A stretch of 64,000 nucleotides of DNA, from the NCBI RefSeq assembly GCF_007341385.1, contig NZ_VJYD01000004.1, forward strand, positions 248,001 through 312,000, written 5' to 3'. The notes under the pieces were generated by a model. It saw only the letters and a list, made by a program, of their open reading frames with translations, had not been told where the DNA came from and ran no database searches. The position numbers were made by a program, and so were the translations under genes. This document shows, one piece after another, positions 28,611 to 38,374 of the stretch (position 1 is the first letter of the stretch; each line of letters starts with the position of its first letter). This DNA comes from Flavobacterium daemonense (lineage in GTDB: Bacteria; Bacteroidota; Bacteroidia; Flavobacteriales; Flavobacteriaceae).

Positions 28611-29507
28611 ATGTCACAAAACAATGTATTAAAAGGAGTTTTTTTAGTCGCTTTAGGAGCTACAACTTACGGAATGTTAGCCACTTTTGTAAAAATGGCC
28701 TATTCTGAAGGTTATACAACTGCCGAAGTCACTACTTCACAATTTGTTTTGGGTATTATTGGAATTTTGATAATCAATGCTTTTCAAAAAATAAAACATA
28801 AAGGCAAAACCGTAAAAGCATCATCAAAAAATATTTTCAGTTTGATGCTTGCTGGAACTTCTTTAGGAATGACAAGTTTGTTTTATTACTTGGCTGTAAA
28901 ATATATTCCAGTTTCAATTGGAATCGTTTTATTAATGCAGACCGTGTGGATGGGGGTTTTATTAGAAATGATTTTAGAGAAAAAACTTCCCTCATTACAA
29001 AAAGTAATTGCCGTTTTTATTGTACTTATTGGAACCGCTTTGGCAACAAATCTTATCCATGCTGATTTTAAACTAGACTGGCGAGGAATTATGTGGGGAT
29101 TATTAGCCGCTGCTTCTTTTACTACAACTATGTTTACAGCAAATAGTGTTGCTACAGAAATTTCTTCTGCACAGCGCAGTTTATATATGCTTTTAGGCGG
29201 TGCGGTAATTGTATTTTCTTTTGCATTTGCCACGCAAACCGAAACCTTTAACCTTGCAATTTTCTTAAAATGGGGAATTGTTTTGTCTTTATTCGGAACT
29301 ATAATTCCGCCAATGCTTATGACTGCAGGTTTCCCGTTAACCGGAATTGGTTTAGGAAGTATCGTTTCAGCCCTTGAACTTCCGGTTTCTGTTACGATGG
29401 CTTTTATTTTATTGAATGAAAAAGTAATCTTTCTGCAATGGGTTGGAATTGTTTTAATCATTCTTGCCATAATTATTATGAATATAAATTTTAAGGCAAA
29501 AAAATAG
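28611..29507 (+). CDS. EamA/DMT family transporter
   Basis: The 298-residue protein has ten hydrophobic segments arranged as two repeats of five, the drug/metabolite transporter layout (for example MTSLFYYLAVKYIPVSIG and LFGTIIPPMLMTAGFPLTG). It is an inner-membrane exporter or importer of small metabolites; the substrate cannot be read from the sequence. It is a single gene with its own promoter-like box. Confidence 0.9.
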   Translation: MSQNNVLKGVFLVALGATTYGMLATFVKMAYSEGYTTAEVTTSQFVLGIIGILIINAFQKIKHKGKTVKASSKNIFSLMLAGTSLGMTSLFYYLAVKYIPVSIGIVLLMQTVWMGVLLEMILEKKLPSLQKVIAVFIVLIGTALATNLIHADFKLDWRGIMWGLLAAASFTTTMFTANSVATEISSAQRSLYMLLGGAVIVFSFAFATQTETFNLAIFLKWGIVLSLFGTIIPPMLMTAGFPLTGIGLGSIVSALELPVSVTMAFILLNEKVIFLQWVGIVLIILAIIIMNINFKAKK

Positions 29508-29594
29508 TCAATTTTGCATAGCTTTAAAAAAAAGAGCCTTGTAATGCAATAATTGTTAATTTTTTTATAAATTCGTGATAAACAATAAGATATC

Positions 29595-29951
29595 ATGAAA
29601 CAACCTTGGCATTTATATCTAATGGCTTTTTTATATATACTTGCTGGTATTAATCATTTTAGAAAACCTGGAATGTACATCAGAATCATTCCTCCTGTTT
29701 TTAAAAACCCCAAATTAATAAATAATTTAAGTGGAGCTGCCGAAATTGTACTAGGCTGCCTCCTATTGCTTCCTTTTACAAAAAATTTTGCTGCATGGGG
29801 CTTTATTGCATTATTGATTGCAATATTTCCTGCAAATTTGTACATGCTTCAAAATAAAAAAGCAAGTTTTAATTTACCAAGATGGATTTTATTTGTACGT
29901 TTGCCCTTACAAATTGTTTTGATTTTTTGGGCATACCAATATACTCTTTAA
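29595..29951 (+). CDS. DoxX-like small membrane protein
   Basis: The 118-residue protein has four hydrophobic helices and the DoxX-type motifs LAGINHFRKPGMY and SGAAEIVLGCLLLLP. DoxX relatives are linked to redox or quinone functions in a few organisms, but this short version is uncharacterised. It lies 35 bp before the aquaporin gene, possibly in one transcript. Confidence 0.85.
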   Translation: MKQPWHLYLMAFLYILAGINHFRKPGMYIRIIPPVFKNPKLINNLSGAAEIVLGCLLLLPFTKNFAAWGFIALLIAIFPANLYMLQNKKASFNLPRWILFVRLPLQIVLIFWAYQYTL

Positions 29952-29985
29952 CAATCAGAATCTATTAATTTAAAATTACTTAATT

Positions 29986-30693
29986 ATGAAAAAATTATTT
30001 GCAGAGTTTTTTGGAACTTTTTGGTTAGTTTTCGGAGGTTGCGGAAGCGCTATTTTTGCAGCAGGAATTCCAGATTTAGGAATTGGATTTGCTGGAGTTG
30101 CTTTAGCTTTTGGTTTAACGGTATTAACAATGGCATATGCTGTTGGACACATTTCTGGCGGACATTTCAACCCAGCCGTTTCATTTGGATTATGGGCTGG
30201 TGGCAGATTTTCTGCAAAAGACCTTATTCCCTACATTATCGCTCAATGTATTGGCGCAATTGCCGCAGCGGGAACCCTGTACACGATTGCTTCCGGAAAA
30301 GCTGGTTTTGTGATCGATAATACAAAAGCCGGTGCCTTTGCATCAAACGGTTTTGGCGCTTTTTCGCCTGATGGTTATTCTTTACAATCGGCTTTTATTG
30401 CTGAATTTGTATTGACGTTGTTTTTCCTTTTGGTTATTTTAGGTGCGACTGATAAGTTTGCAAACGGAAGATTTGCAGGTATTGCAATTGGTTTGGCTTT
30501 AACTTTAATTCACTTGATTAGTATTCCAATCACAAACACTTCTGTAAATCCTGCAAGATCTTTGTCTCAGGCTATCTTTACAGGCGGCGAGCCATTATCT
30601 CAGGTTTGGCTGTTTTGGGTCGCTCCAATTTTAGGTGCAATCGTTGCCGGATTTATCTATAAAAATCTGCTTCAAAATCATGATGAAGCTTAA
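29986..30693 (+). CDS. aqpZ: Aquaporin Z
   Basis: The 235-residue protein has six membrane helices and both NPA half-helix motifs, [11 protein letters not shown] and [11 protein letters not shown]. The selectivity-filter Arg follows the second NPA, and a His lies in [10 protein letters not shown] as in AqpZ. This set of residues is that of a water-selective channel. It is followed 39 bp later by a small stress membrane protein, consistent with an osmotic-response group. Confidence 0.95.
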   Translation: MKKLFAEFFGTFWLVFGGCGSAIFAAGIPDLGIGFAGVALAFGLTVLTMAYAVGHISGGHFNPAVSFGLWAGGRFSAKDLIPYIIAQCIGAIAAAGTLYTIASGKAGFVIDNTKAGAFASNGFGAFSPDGYSLQSAFIAEFVLTLFFLLVILGATDKFANGRFAGIAIGLALTLIHLISIPITNTSVNPARSLSQAIFTGGEPLSQVWLFWVAPILGAIVAGFIYKNLLQNHDEA

Positions 30694-30731
30694 TTTCTAA
30701 AAAGCTTACTTACAAACTAAAAAACGAATCT

Positions 30732-30974
30732 ATGGAATTTTTATATTTCTTACTTATAGGAGCCATTTCTGGATGGCTTGCGGGTCAAATCTGGAAAGGT
30801 GCCGGCTTTGGATTAATTGGCAATATTATCGTCGGAATTATTGGCGGTATAATTGGAGGCTGGATTGCCGGAAAACTTGGAATTGGCGGAGGAGGACTTC
30901 TTTGGCAAATTCTTATCGCCGTTGGTGGTGCTTGGGTTTTACTGTTTATCATCAGTCTTATCAAAAAAGCTTAA
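30732..30974 (+). CDS. GlsB/YeaQ/YmgE family stress membrane protein
   Basis: The 80-residue protein is nearly all hydrophobic and Gly-rich, with three predicted helices and the family motif GFGLIGNIIVGIIGGIIGGW. The family was once called transglycosylase-associated, but the catalytic role is not supported; members rise under envelope or acid stress. A second frame of similar length here is only a shadow. Terminator downstream at 31015. Confidence 0.93.
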   Translation: MEFLYFLLIGAISGWLAGQIWKGAGFGLIGNIIVGIIGGIIGGWIAGKLGIGGGGLLWQILIAVGGAWVLLFIISLIKKA

Positions 30975-31014
30975 ATTGAAAACATCAAAATAAATTAGTT
31001 ACCTAATAACTTAT

Positions 31015-31057
31015 AAAGAGAAAAAAGCAGTTTTACTGGTCTTTTTTCTCTTTTTTT
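31015..31057 (+). terminator. Terminator after the aqpZ group
   Basis: A stem of 13 bp plus 3 bp with a 2-nt bulge (31015-31030 with 31036-31053; AAAGAGAAAAAAG against CTTTTTTCTCTTT) is followed by T's. Confidence 0.8.
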
Positions 31058-31179
31058 ATCTAAAGAAATGCACCCGTTAAACAATAAACACTGAAACAAG
31101 TATAAAGATCTATATTTCTTAAAATAAATGTTATTATTTCATCAATTTTATTACATTTGAAAAAATACATTATAGAATT

Positions 31180-32007
31180 ATGAATGATATTATTGCTTAT
31201 TTCAGTACCATTCCGTCTTCGCATCGAAGCCTAATTTTAATTGGAGGAATCACTATTTTTTGGCTGATAGAAAATGCTTTTCCGCTTTTTCAGATGCACT
31301 ATAAAAAATGGCACCACGCAGGAATAAATATATTTTTTACCGTTACAACGATTATCGTAAATTTTGTTCTGGCTTTTATTCTGATAAAAACTGCAGCTTG
31401 GACAACCGAAAATCATTTCGGAATTTTGCAATGGCTTCCAGAAATGCCGCTTTGGATTTATGCTATAATTGGATTGCTTCTGCTTGATTTAATTGGTGCT
31501 TATTTGGCACATTTTGTACAACATAAAGTGAAATTTTTGTGGCGTTTTCACCTCATTCATCACACCGATACTTGGGTTGATACAACATCGGCAAACCGAC
31601 ATCATCCAGGCGAAAGTGTCATCCGATTTTTATTTACAACTTTGGGCGTTTTAATTGTTGGAAGCCCAATGTGGATGGTTTTCTTATACCAATCGTTATC
31701 TGTAATCACTTCGCAATTCAATCATGCCAATATTTCGCTTCCAAAAAAGCTGGATACCGCTTTAAGTTATGTTATCGTTTCACCAAATATGCATAAAGTT
31801 CATCATCATTACATGCTCCCTTATACGGATAGCAATTATGGAAATATTTTCTCTATTTGGGATCGCCTTTTCAGCACTTTTACAACTTTACCAAAAGAAC
31901 AGATAATTTATGGAGTCGATACGCACCCAGAGCCCGAAGAACATAACAAATTGAAAAATTTATTGCAAATTCCGTTTCAAAAATCAAGATCGGCAAAAAA
32001 CAGTTAA
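31180..32007 (+). CDS. Sterol desaturase/fatty acid hydroxylase family membrane protein
   Basis: The 275-residue integral membrane protein has the di-iron histidine clusters of the family: HFVQHKVKFLWRFHLIHH, then NRHHPGES and HKVHHHYMLPYTDSN. It has about four membrane helices. Members hydroxylate or desaturate lipids using oxygen; the substrate (fatty acid, carotenoid or sphingolipid) is not visible. It is a single gene. Confidence 0.92.
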   Translation: MNDIIAYFSTIPSSHRSLILIGGITIFWLIENAFPLFQMHYKKWHHAGINIFFTVTTIIVNFVLAFILIKTAAWTTENHFGILQWLPEMPLWIYAIIGLLLLDLIGAYLAHFVQHKVKFLWRFHLIHHTDTWVDTTSANRHHPGESVIRFLFTTLGVLIVGSPMWMVFLYQSLSVITSQFNHANISLPKKLDTALSYVIVSPNMHKVHHHYMLPYTDSNYGNIFSIWDRLFSTFTTLPKEQIIYGVDTHPEPEEHNKLKNLLQIPFQKSRSAKNS

Positions 32008-32126
32008 ATTCAATAAAAAAATATAGTTCAGCGTACCAACTAATTATTTTTTTTATTAATATTGATATATAAAATGAAAATCAATCTATTAATCATTAAC
32101 CTCTATTTTGAATTAATTTTCACGAG

Positions 32127-32405
32127 ATGAAAAAGAGTAACCGCAAAGAATTGAATTGGGAACAAACGGAAAGACTTGTTTCGTTAGCTTTAGAAGAAAG
32201 AAATCCATTTGAAATTATAAAAAAAGAATTTGGATTAGCAGAAAAAGAAGTTCTGGAAATCATGAAAAAGAAGATGCCTCTGGAAAAATTTGAGATGTGG
32301 AAAAAGAAGGCAATTGCTAATAAACCAAAGCCAAAACCTGTCAAAATAGATGACTTTGATGAAGATTTGGACGGTAAATATTACATAAAAAATAAACTAG
32401 ACTAA
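32127..32405 (+). CDS. DUF2805/TIGR03643 family protein
   Basis: The 92-residue basic protein starts with NRKELNWEQTERLVSLALEE and has the conserved PFEIIKKEFGLAEKEVLEIM and KMPLEKFEMWKKK motifs of the TIGR03643 family. This looks like a small helix-turn-helix-type fold, followed by a KPKPKPVK tail. Nucleic-acid binding is plausible but unproven. A strong terminator follows. Confidence 0.85.
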   Translation: MKKSNRKELNWEQTERLVSLALEERNPFEIIKKEFGLAEKEVLEIMKKKMPLEKFEMWKKKAIANKPKPKPVKIDDFDEDLDGKYYIKNKLD

Positions 32406-32408
32406 AAG

Positions 32409-32437
32409 AAAACTCCTGAAATTCAGGAGTTTTTTTT
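32409..32437 (+). terminator. Terminator after the DUF2805 gene
   Basis: A 10-bp stem (AAAACTCCTG with CAGGAGTTTT) has a 5-nt loop and is followed by further T's. Confidence 0.92.
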
Positions 32438-32505
32438 ATATTTATATAACATGTGTAACAATTTGATAATTTATAAGTCAAATACACAAAACTAAACGCG
32501 AACAA

Positions 32506-34365
32506 ATGAAAAAAATAATCTACACGCTAGCTCTTGCTGTAACATTATGGAGCTGCAAAACAGGTAGTTCCTCTGGAGATGCCAAAAGTAAAACTGTTGA
32601 TGTCAACATTAATCTTGTTGATGTAAAAGACGATAAAGTCCTAGTAACAGTAACACCTCCTGCAATTAAAACGGACGAAATTATTTATAGTATCCCAAAA
32701 ACAGTTCCTGGAACCTACTCCACAGATAATTATGGTAAATATTCAGACGGTTTTAAAGCTTATGATGCTAAAGGAAATGAATTGGCAGTAAAAAGAATTG
32801 ACGACAACTCTTGGTCGATTTCGAATGCAAAAACGCTTAAAAAAATCACATATTTAGTTGGAGATACTTTTGATACTGAAAAAGGAACAGGCTTTGGAAA
32901 TGATGATGTATTTTCACCAGCTGGAACCAACATCAACGCTGGAATAAATTTCATGATTAACACACATGGTTTTGTAGGTTATTTTCAAGATAAACTAGAT
33001 GTTCCTTACAAAGTTACAATCACGCATCCTGAAACACTTTGGGGCGCAACTTCAATGACGGATGAAGATGCAAGCAAAACTAGCGATGTTTTTATAACGC
33101 CGCGTTATGCTGTTTTGGTTGAAAACCCAATTATGTACTCTAAACCAGATTACACATCCTTCAATGTTAATGGAATGGATATTCAGATTGCTGTATATTC
33201 TCCAACAGGAAAATTTACTGCAGAAAGCATCACGCCGGAAATGAAAACGATGATGACAGCGCAGAAAAACTTTTTAGGAAAAATCAATTCGACTAAAAAA
33301 TATACGGTTTTATTGTATTTATCAACCTTAGCAAAAGATGATGCACATGGTTTTGGAGCTCTAGAACATCCTACTGCAACAACAGTGGTTTTGCCGGAAT
33401 CGATGCCGAAAGAAAAACTGGTTGAATCAATGAAAGATGTGGTTTCTCACGAGTTTTTCCATATTGTGACTCCGTTGACAATTCACTCAAAAGAAATTCA
33501 GTTTTTTGATTACAATGCTCCCAAAATGTCTGAACATTTGTGGATGTATGAAGGTGTAACAGAATATTTTGCAAATCTTTTCCAAATCAACCAAGGTTTG
33601 ATCGACGAAGCAGAATTTTACAGACGTATCGCAGAAAAAATCGAGCAGTCTAAATCTTTAGACGATACAATGTCATTTACTGTGATGAGCAAAAATGTAT
33701 TGCAAGAACCTTATAAAGATCAATACTTAAATGTGTATCAAAAAGGTGCTCTTATTGGTATGTGTATTGATATTATTATTAGAGAAAAAAGCAATGGTGA
33801 AAGAGGAATTCTTGATTTAATGCATAAATTATCAAATGAATACGGAATCGAAAAACCATTTAATGACGATGAGCTTTTTGCAAAAATTACACAGTTGACT
33901 TATCCTGAAGTTGGTGAATTCTTAAACAAATATGTGGCAGGAACTACACCAATTCCTTACGACGTTTATTTGGCAAAAGTTGGTGTGACTAAAGCAGTTG
34001 AGAAAAAAACAAGTCCAATTTTCCTTAAAGGACAAACTCCGTATATTTCTGTAAGTAAACAGACTCAAGAAATTGCGGTTCGTTCTGATATTGAGCCAAA
34101 TGATTTTTTCAAAAATCTTAATCTTAAAGGCGGAGATGTTATTGTCGCAATAAACAACAAACCTTACTCACTTGAGAATATTTACAGCTTAATTACAGAA
34201 AGTGAAAACTGGAAAGATAACGATCCTATCACTGTAAAAATTAAACGTGCAGGAAAAGAAGAGACTATAAAAGGAACTGTAAAACTTCCTTTTGAAGAAT
34301 CAGAAACTTTTAAAGCTACAGATGCTTCAAAAGAGCAACTTAAAAATGCATGGTTGAAAGGTTAA
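32506..34365 (+). CDS. M61 family metallopeptidase lipoprotein (glycyl aminopeptidase type)
   Basis: The 619-residue lipoprotein (Cys17 in LWSC) has an N-terminal beta domain and a catalytic domain with zinc motif HEFFH (315-319) and a downstream Glu in WMYEGVTEYFAN. A PDZ domain covers about 500-600 (LNLKGGDVIVAINNKPYSLENIY). M61 enzymes are aminopeptidases preferring small residues such as Gly. It should act in the periplasm, anchored to a membrane. It is a single gene followed by a terminator. Confidence 0.92.
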   Translation: MKKIIYTLALAVTLWSCKTGSSSGDAKSKTVDVNINLVDVKDDKVLVTVTPPAIKTDEIIYSIPKTVPGTYSTDNYGKYSDGFKAYDAKGNELAVKRIDDNSWSISNAKTLKKITYLVGDTFDTEKGTGFGNDDVFSPAGTNINAGINFMINTHGFVGYFQDKLDVPYKVTITHPETLWGATSMTDEDASKTSDVFITPRYAVLVENPIMYSKPDYTSFNVNGMDIQIAVYSPTGKFTAESITPEMKTMMTAQKNFLGKINSTKKYTVLLYLSTLAKDDAHGFGALEHPTATTVVLPESMPKEKLVESMKDVVSHEFFHIVTPLTIHSKEIQFFDYNAPKMSEHLWMYEGVTEYFANLFQINQGLIDEAEFYRRIAEKIEQSKSLDDTMSFTVMSKNVLQEPYKDQYLNVYQKGALIGMCIDIIIREKSNGERGILDLMHKLSNEYGIEKPFNDDELFAKITQLTYPEVGEFLNKYVAGTTPIPYDVYLAKVGVTKAVEKKTSPIFLKGQTPYISVSKQTQEIAVRSDIEPNDFFKNLNLKGGDVIVAINNKPYSLENIYSLITESENWKDNDPITVKIKRAGKEETIKGTVKLPFEESETFKATDASKEQLKNAWLKG

Positions 34366-34380
34366 TTTCTTTTAATTCAC

Positions 34381-34415
34381 AAAAAAAACCGACAAGTGAT
34401 TGTCGGTTTTTTTTT
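34381..34415 (+). terminator. Terminator after the M61 peptidase
   Basis: A perfect 15-bp stem (34381-34395 with 34400-34414; core ACCGACAA) has a 4-nt loop and a following T-run. Confidence 0.92.
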
Positions 34416-34419
34416 GATT

Positions 34420-34505
34420 GTCATTGCGAGGAACGAAGCAATCTCATCTCGAATATATTATTATAGAACTTATTTTAGTGCGGTTGCTTCGTTCCTCGCA
34501 ATGAC
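34420..34505. repeat. GTCATTGCGAGG-type inverted repeat
   Basis: Perfect 22-bp arms at 34420-34441 and 34484-34505 (GTCATTGCGAGGAACGAAGC and complement) have an AT-rich loop. Dispersed repeats with this sequence are known from many bacterial genomes. Confidence 0.9.
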
Positions 34506-34526
34506 CTTGAATGCGTTTAAATCTGC

Positions 34527-34970
34527 TTATTTTTTCACCGGAAATTTCCAGTCGAACTCGTCTTTATTATTGATAATGGCTCCAATTTCAAACTTAACTA
34601 CCTCATCAAATTCTGTTTGAAGGATAAACCAATTGTCTTCATTAAAATAATTTTCGAAAGTATCAAAAGTCTCCTGATTGTATTTTGTAATTCCTTTTGC
34701 AGCAAAATCTTTCTTTACATCAGCAATTTTTCTTCCAATTATTTTAAATCCGAAAACTTCTAAATCGTTGCTTGAGGCCACAAGATATCCTAATTTCAAA
34801 TCTTCTTCTTCATAAAATGTCAATCTGATTTTGTGTGCATTATATACAAAAATCACATTGTCATCTTCGTCTTTATAGTTTTTATCAGGTTTTCCGAAAA
34901 CGGCAATAACATCGTTTTGCTTCATTCCGAAAAGCAATTTATCAATTCCTGATTTTAGATTTATTTTCAT
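34527..34970 (-). CDS. Conserved hypothetical protein
   Basis: The start is at 34970 (MKINLKSGIDKLLFGM); the longer frame to 35036 would read through repeat sequence. The 147-residue protein has no signal peptide and alternates beta strands with charged helices (DNVIFVYNAHKIRLTFYEEED, FDTFENYFNEDNWF). I do not recognise a family. Its last codons lie 22 bp from the GTCATTGCG repeat and it appears to be a solitary gene. Confidence 0.75.
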   Translation of the reverse strand: MKINLKSGIDKLLFGMKQNDVIAVFGKPDKNYKDEDDNVIFVYNAHKIRLTFYEEEDLKLGYLVASSNDLEVFGFKIIGRKIADVKKDFAAKGITKYNQETFDTFENYFNEDNWFILQTEFDEVVKFEIGAIINNKDEFDWKFPVKK

Positions 34971-35062
34971 ATTTATCTTTCTTTGTTTGAAGTGCAAATT
35001 TCGTGAAGTTTTTTGTTGTTTAGCCACGAATTGCACAAATTTTCTCGAATTTTAATGTTACT

Positions 35063-35135
35063 TTTTTGTCAGGCTGAGCGAAGTCGAAGCCCTTTTCAAC
35101 ACAAAAGCCCTTCGACTTCGCTCAGGGTGACAAAA
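35063..35135. repeat. GCTGAGCGAAGTCGAAG-type inverted repeat
   Basis: Arms of about 33 bp (35063-35095 and 35103-35135) pair with a few mismatches and contain GAGCGAAGTCGAAG and its complement. A further single arm of the same family is at 50367-50384. Confidence 0.85.
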
Positions 35136-35183
35136 GAATAAACCAGTGTAAATCTGTGTCACCAGTGTAATCAGTGGCCAAAC

Positions 35184-37517
35184 TTAATTTTGATACTGTT
35201 TTTTATTCGGTTTATTACTCATATAAAACGTAATTTTTCCGCCATTCATAACATCTGAATGTTTTAAAAATGGTTTTGAAAGTTCTTTTCCGTTCAATAA
35301 AACTTTGCTCACAAAAACATTTTTATCGGATTGATTTACGGTTTCAACTTCGAAATTTTTTCCGTTTTCTAAATTAAAAATAGCATTTTTTACGAGCGGG
35401 CTTCCTAATGCATATTCGTCTGAACCCGGAGCAACTGGATAAAATCCTAAACTGCTGAAAATATACCAAGCACTCATTTGTCCGAAATCGTCATTTCCTC
35501 CTAAACCGTCTGCCCCATTTCGGTACATTTTTTTCAAAATCATTCTAATTTTGTCCTGCGCTTTCCAAGGCGAATCTGTCCAATTGTATAAATACACCAC
35601 GTGGTGAGAAGGCTCATTTCCATGAACATAATTTCCTATGATTCCATCACGCGTAATATCTTCGGTATTTTCGAAATATTTATCCGGCAAATGCATATTA
35701 AATAATGAATCTAAACGCACTTTGAATTTATCATTTCCTCCCATCATTTTAATCATGTCAGCAGGATCTTGGGGAACATATAAACTGTAATTCCATGAAT
35801 TTCCTTCAATAAAACCTTGTCCATGTGTATCAAGCGGATCGAATTCTTTTTTGAAAGTTCCGTCGTTTAATTTTGGACGCATGAAGCCAGTTTTTGCATC
35901 ATAAACGTTTTTATAGTTCTTTGATCTTTCGATGAATTCATTATAGATTTCGGTTTTACCTAATTTCTTTGCAGCTTGCGCTATCGCCCAATCATCATAA
36001 GCATATTCTAATGTTTTTGAAACCGAAGCACCGTTTTTGTCTTCAGGAACGTAGCCCATTTTCATATAATATTCCAGTCCGTCGTAATAAGGAACTTTTG
36101 CTGTATTTACACAGGCTTGAAGCGCTTTTTCGGCATCAAATTTTATATTTCCCTTTACAATCGCATCTGCAACTACTGAAACAGAGTGATAACCAATCAT
36201 ACACCAATTTTCATTTGCATAATGCGACCAAACTGGAAGCATTTTATGAACGCTTTGATCTGAATGTGCCAGCATGGAACTCACCATATCGGCATTTCGT
36301 GTTGGCTGAATAATGTTAAAAAACGGGTGCAATGCGCGATAAGTATCCCAAAGTGAATAACTTGTATAATTGGTAAAATTATCGGCTTTATGTACGTTCA
36401 TGTCCAAACCTTTATAATTATGATCTAAATCCATATATTCTGTTGGACCTAAAAAGGCATGATACATTGCTGTGTAAAAATTCACATAGTCATCTTTCTG
36501 AATAGCTTCAATTTGAATTTTATTCAACTCGTTGTTCCAAACCTCCTGACTTTGCTTTTTTACTTTTTCGAAATCCCAACCCGGAACTTCTTTTTTCATA
36601 TTTTCTAATGCACCAGCTGAACTTACTGGCGATAATGCCATTTTTATTTTGATCTTCTCGCCTTCTTCGGTATTAAAATCAAAAAATAATTTCAGGTTTT
36701 GTCCTGCCATTTCTGGGAAATTTTTCGTTTGATCAAATTTTCCCCAAAAACCTCGGTAAACACTTTTTTCCTGCGCTGCTTGGCCGTAGCTTTTTATTGG
36801 TTTGCTGAAAGACATTGCAAAATAAACGGTTCTAGTTCTTGCCCAGCCGTTTGTTTGGCGATAACCGGTTATTAAGGTATCATTTTCAACACGTACAAAT
36901 GTCCAAACATTTTTCTTGTCGTAATTATAGATTCCTGATGTCAAATCCAGAATAATATGTGCCTGATCTGACTTCGGAAATGTATATTGATGCATTCCAA
37001 CTCTGGTTGTGGCAGTCAATTCGGCTTTAATTTTGTGATCTTCTAAAAAAACGCTGTAATATGCAGGTTCTGCTTTTTCTGTCGTATGCGAAAATGCTGA
37101 ACGATATCCTGATTCTGGTTTTGATGCTATACCGGGATTCAATTGTAATTTTCCAGTTGTTGGCATAATTAAAAAATCTCCTAAATCAGAATGGCCTGTC
37201 CCGCTGAAATGTGTGTGGCTGAAACCTACAATTGTTTTGTCTTCATATTGATAACCGGCGCAATATTTATAAACGTCTCCATTATATTTTCCGTTTAAGC
37301 CGTAGGCAATTGTATCGGTTTCTGGGCTCAGTTGCACGCTTCCAAATGGTACTGTTGCTCCGGGATAAGTATGTCCCATTCTTGCCGTTCCGATCATGGG
37401 ATCTACGTACTGAATCAAATTTCGTTTTTCAGTTGTTTTTTTCTGTGCGTTTGAAGTGACTCCAAGCATCAAAAATGAAAATCCGAAAAGAAGGCTCTTG
37501 CAATTTATTTTATTCAT
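35184..37517 (-). CDS. GH92 family alpha-1,2-mannosidase
   Basis: The 777-residue secreted enzyme (signal ends at SNAQK) has GH92 hallmarks: YVDPMIGTARMGHTYPGA near the start, HTHFSGTGHSDLGDF, SLWDTYRALHPFFN, EGNSWNYSLYVPQDP and the C-terminal GNDDFGQMSAWYIFSSLG. GH92 enzymes are calcium-dependent exo-mannosidases that trim alpha-mannose from N-glycans or mannans. No susC/D pair is adjacent; it is a solitary gene, about 35 kb from the SusD fragment. Confidence 0.96.
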   Translation of the reverse strand: MNKINCKSLLFGFSFLMLGVTSNAQKKTTEKRNLIQYVDPMIGTARMGHTYPGATVPFGSVQLSPETDTIAYGLNGKYNGDVYKYCAGYQYEDKTIVGFSHTHFSGTGHSDLGDFLIMPTTGKLQLNPGIASKPESGYRSAFSHTTEKAEPAYYSVFLEDHKIKAELTATTRVGMHQYTFPKSDQAHIILDLTSGIYNYDKKNVWTFVRVENDTLITGYRQTNGWARTRTVYFAMSFSKPIKSYGQAAQEKSVYRGFWGKFDQTKNFPEMAGQNLKLFFDFNTEEGEKIKIKMALSPVSSAGALENMKKEVPGWDFEKVKKQSQEVWNNELNKIQIEAIQKDDYVNFYTAMYHAFLGPTEYMDLDHNYKGLDMNVHKADNFTNYTSYSLWDTYRALHPFFNIIQPTRNADMVSSMLAHSDQSVHKMLPVWSHYANENWCMIGYHSVSVVADAIVKGNIKFDAEKALQACVNTAKVPYYDGLEYYMKMGYVPEDKNGASVSKTLEYAYDDWAIAQAAKKLGKTEIYNEFIERSKNYKNVYDAKTGFMRPKLNDGTFKKEFDPLDTHGQGFIEGNSWNYSLYVPQDPADMIKMMGGNDKFKVRLDSLFNMHLPDKYFENTEDITRDGIIGNYVHGNEPSHHVVYLYNWTDSPWKAQDKIRMILKKMYRNGADGLGGNDDFGQMSAWYIFSSLGFYPVAPGSDEYALGSPLVKNAIFNLENGKNFEVETVNQSDKNVFVSKVLLNGKELSKPFLKHSDVMNGGKITFYMSNKPNKKQYQN

Positions 37518-37664
37518 TGGGTATTTTTTAATCGTTGTATTTTTTTATCTAAAAACAGATCAGGCAATTAGTAAAATATTTTAGCTATTTTTTTAGTTTA
37601 GAAAATTACAACTAAATATGCTTTTAAAAAATATAAAATTTGGATGTTCTTATTTATTATAACT

Positions 37665-37693
37665 GGGCTGATCCCGAAGTTTCGGGACAGCCC
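37665..37693. repeat. Hairpin of the GGGCTG-TCCCGAA type
   Basis: Stem GGGCTG + TCCCGAA pairs with TTCGGGA + CAGCCC with one bulged A and a 2-nt loop. It lies between the GH92 and acetyltransferase genes and has no T-tract. Confidence 0.85.
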
Positions 37694-37722
37694 TACAATA
37701 TTTGTCGAGCCTTTGACTCTTT

Positions 37723-38328
37723 TTAAAGCTTGCGTTTTAAGTTTTCTTTTACCTCATCAAACCATTCATTTTTAAGAATACTTAAAACGATCGAGTCACG
37801 TCTCACATCGCTGTCTCTTGTTGGCATATTGCTTCTTAAAACTCCTTCGACTTTACAGCCAATACTTTTCATCGCGGCGATGCTTCGTTCGTTATTATTA
37901 TCTGCACGAAATTCAACTCTCTCCAGTCCAAGTGTTTCAAAAGCGAACTGAAGCAATAAGTATTTACAGTGTTTGTTTAAACCCGTTCCTCTAAATGCGG
38001 AACCGTACCAAGTGTATCCTAGTTGCAAGGTTTTAAATTCTAAGTTTATATCATAGAAACGTGTTGAACCAGCATATTTTTGAGATTTTTTATCAAAAAC
38101 GATAAAAGGAAATTCTTTTTGGTTTTCTCTGGCTTGTATGGCCAATTGAATATAATTGGTCAAATTTTCTTTTCCTTCTGCGCCTACTAATGAATATTTC
38201 CAAGTTTCTGGTTCGTTGATTGAAATATCCAATAAGTTTTCGACATCTGATTCTTGAAGCGGGCGCAGTAAAACAAAATCGTCTTCTAAAATGATATTGT
38301 CTGTGAAATTAAAATTTGATGAATTCAT
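37723..38328 (-). CDS. GNAT family N-acetyltransferase (RimJ/RimL-like)
   Basis: The 201-residue protein shows the GNAT pattern: LRPLQESDVENLL at the start, ILQLGYTW-like strand LQLGYTWYGSAFRGTGLNKH with the acetyl-CoA loop RGTGLNK, and LERVEFRADNNNERSIAAM. RimJ/RimL-type enzymes acetylate protein N-termini or small amines; the target is unknown. Upstream is a REP-like repeat region. Confidence 0.9.
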   Translation of the reverse strand: MNSSNFNFTDNIILEDDFVLLRPLQESDVENLLDISINEPETWKYSLVGAEGKENLTNYIQLAIQARENQKEFPFIVFDKKSQKYAGSTRFYDINLEFKTLQLGYTWYGSAFRGTGLNKHCKYLLLQFAFETLGLERVEFRADNNNERSIAAMKSIGCKVEGVLRSNMPTRDSDVRRDSIVLSILKNEWFDEVKENLKRKL

Positions 38329-38374
38329 AATCCGTTTTTTGGTTGTTAAATTATTTTTTGGCTATAAATATAAA

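Noticed and set aside
34396-34620. 74-codon + frame after the M61 gene
   Set aside because: It reads through the terminator and the GTCATTGCG repeat and lies antisense to the gene at 34527.
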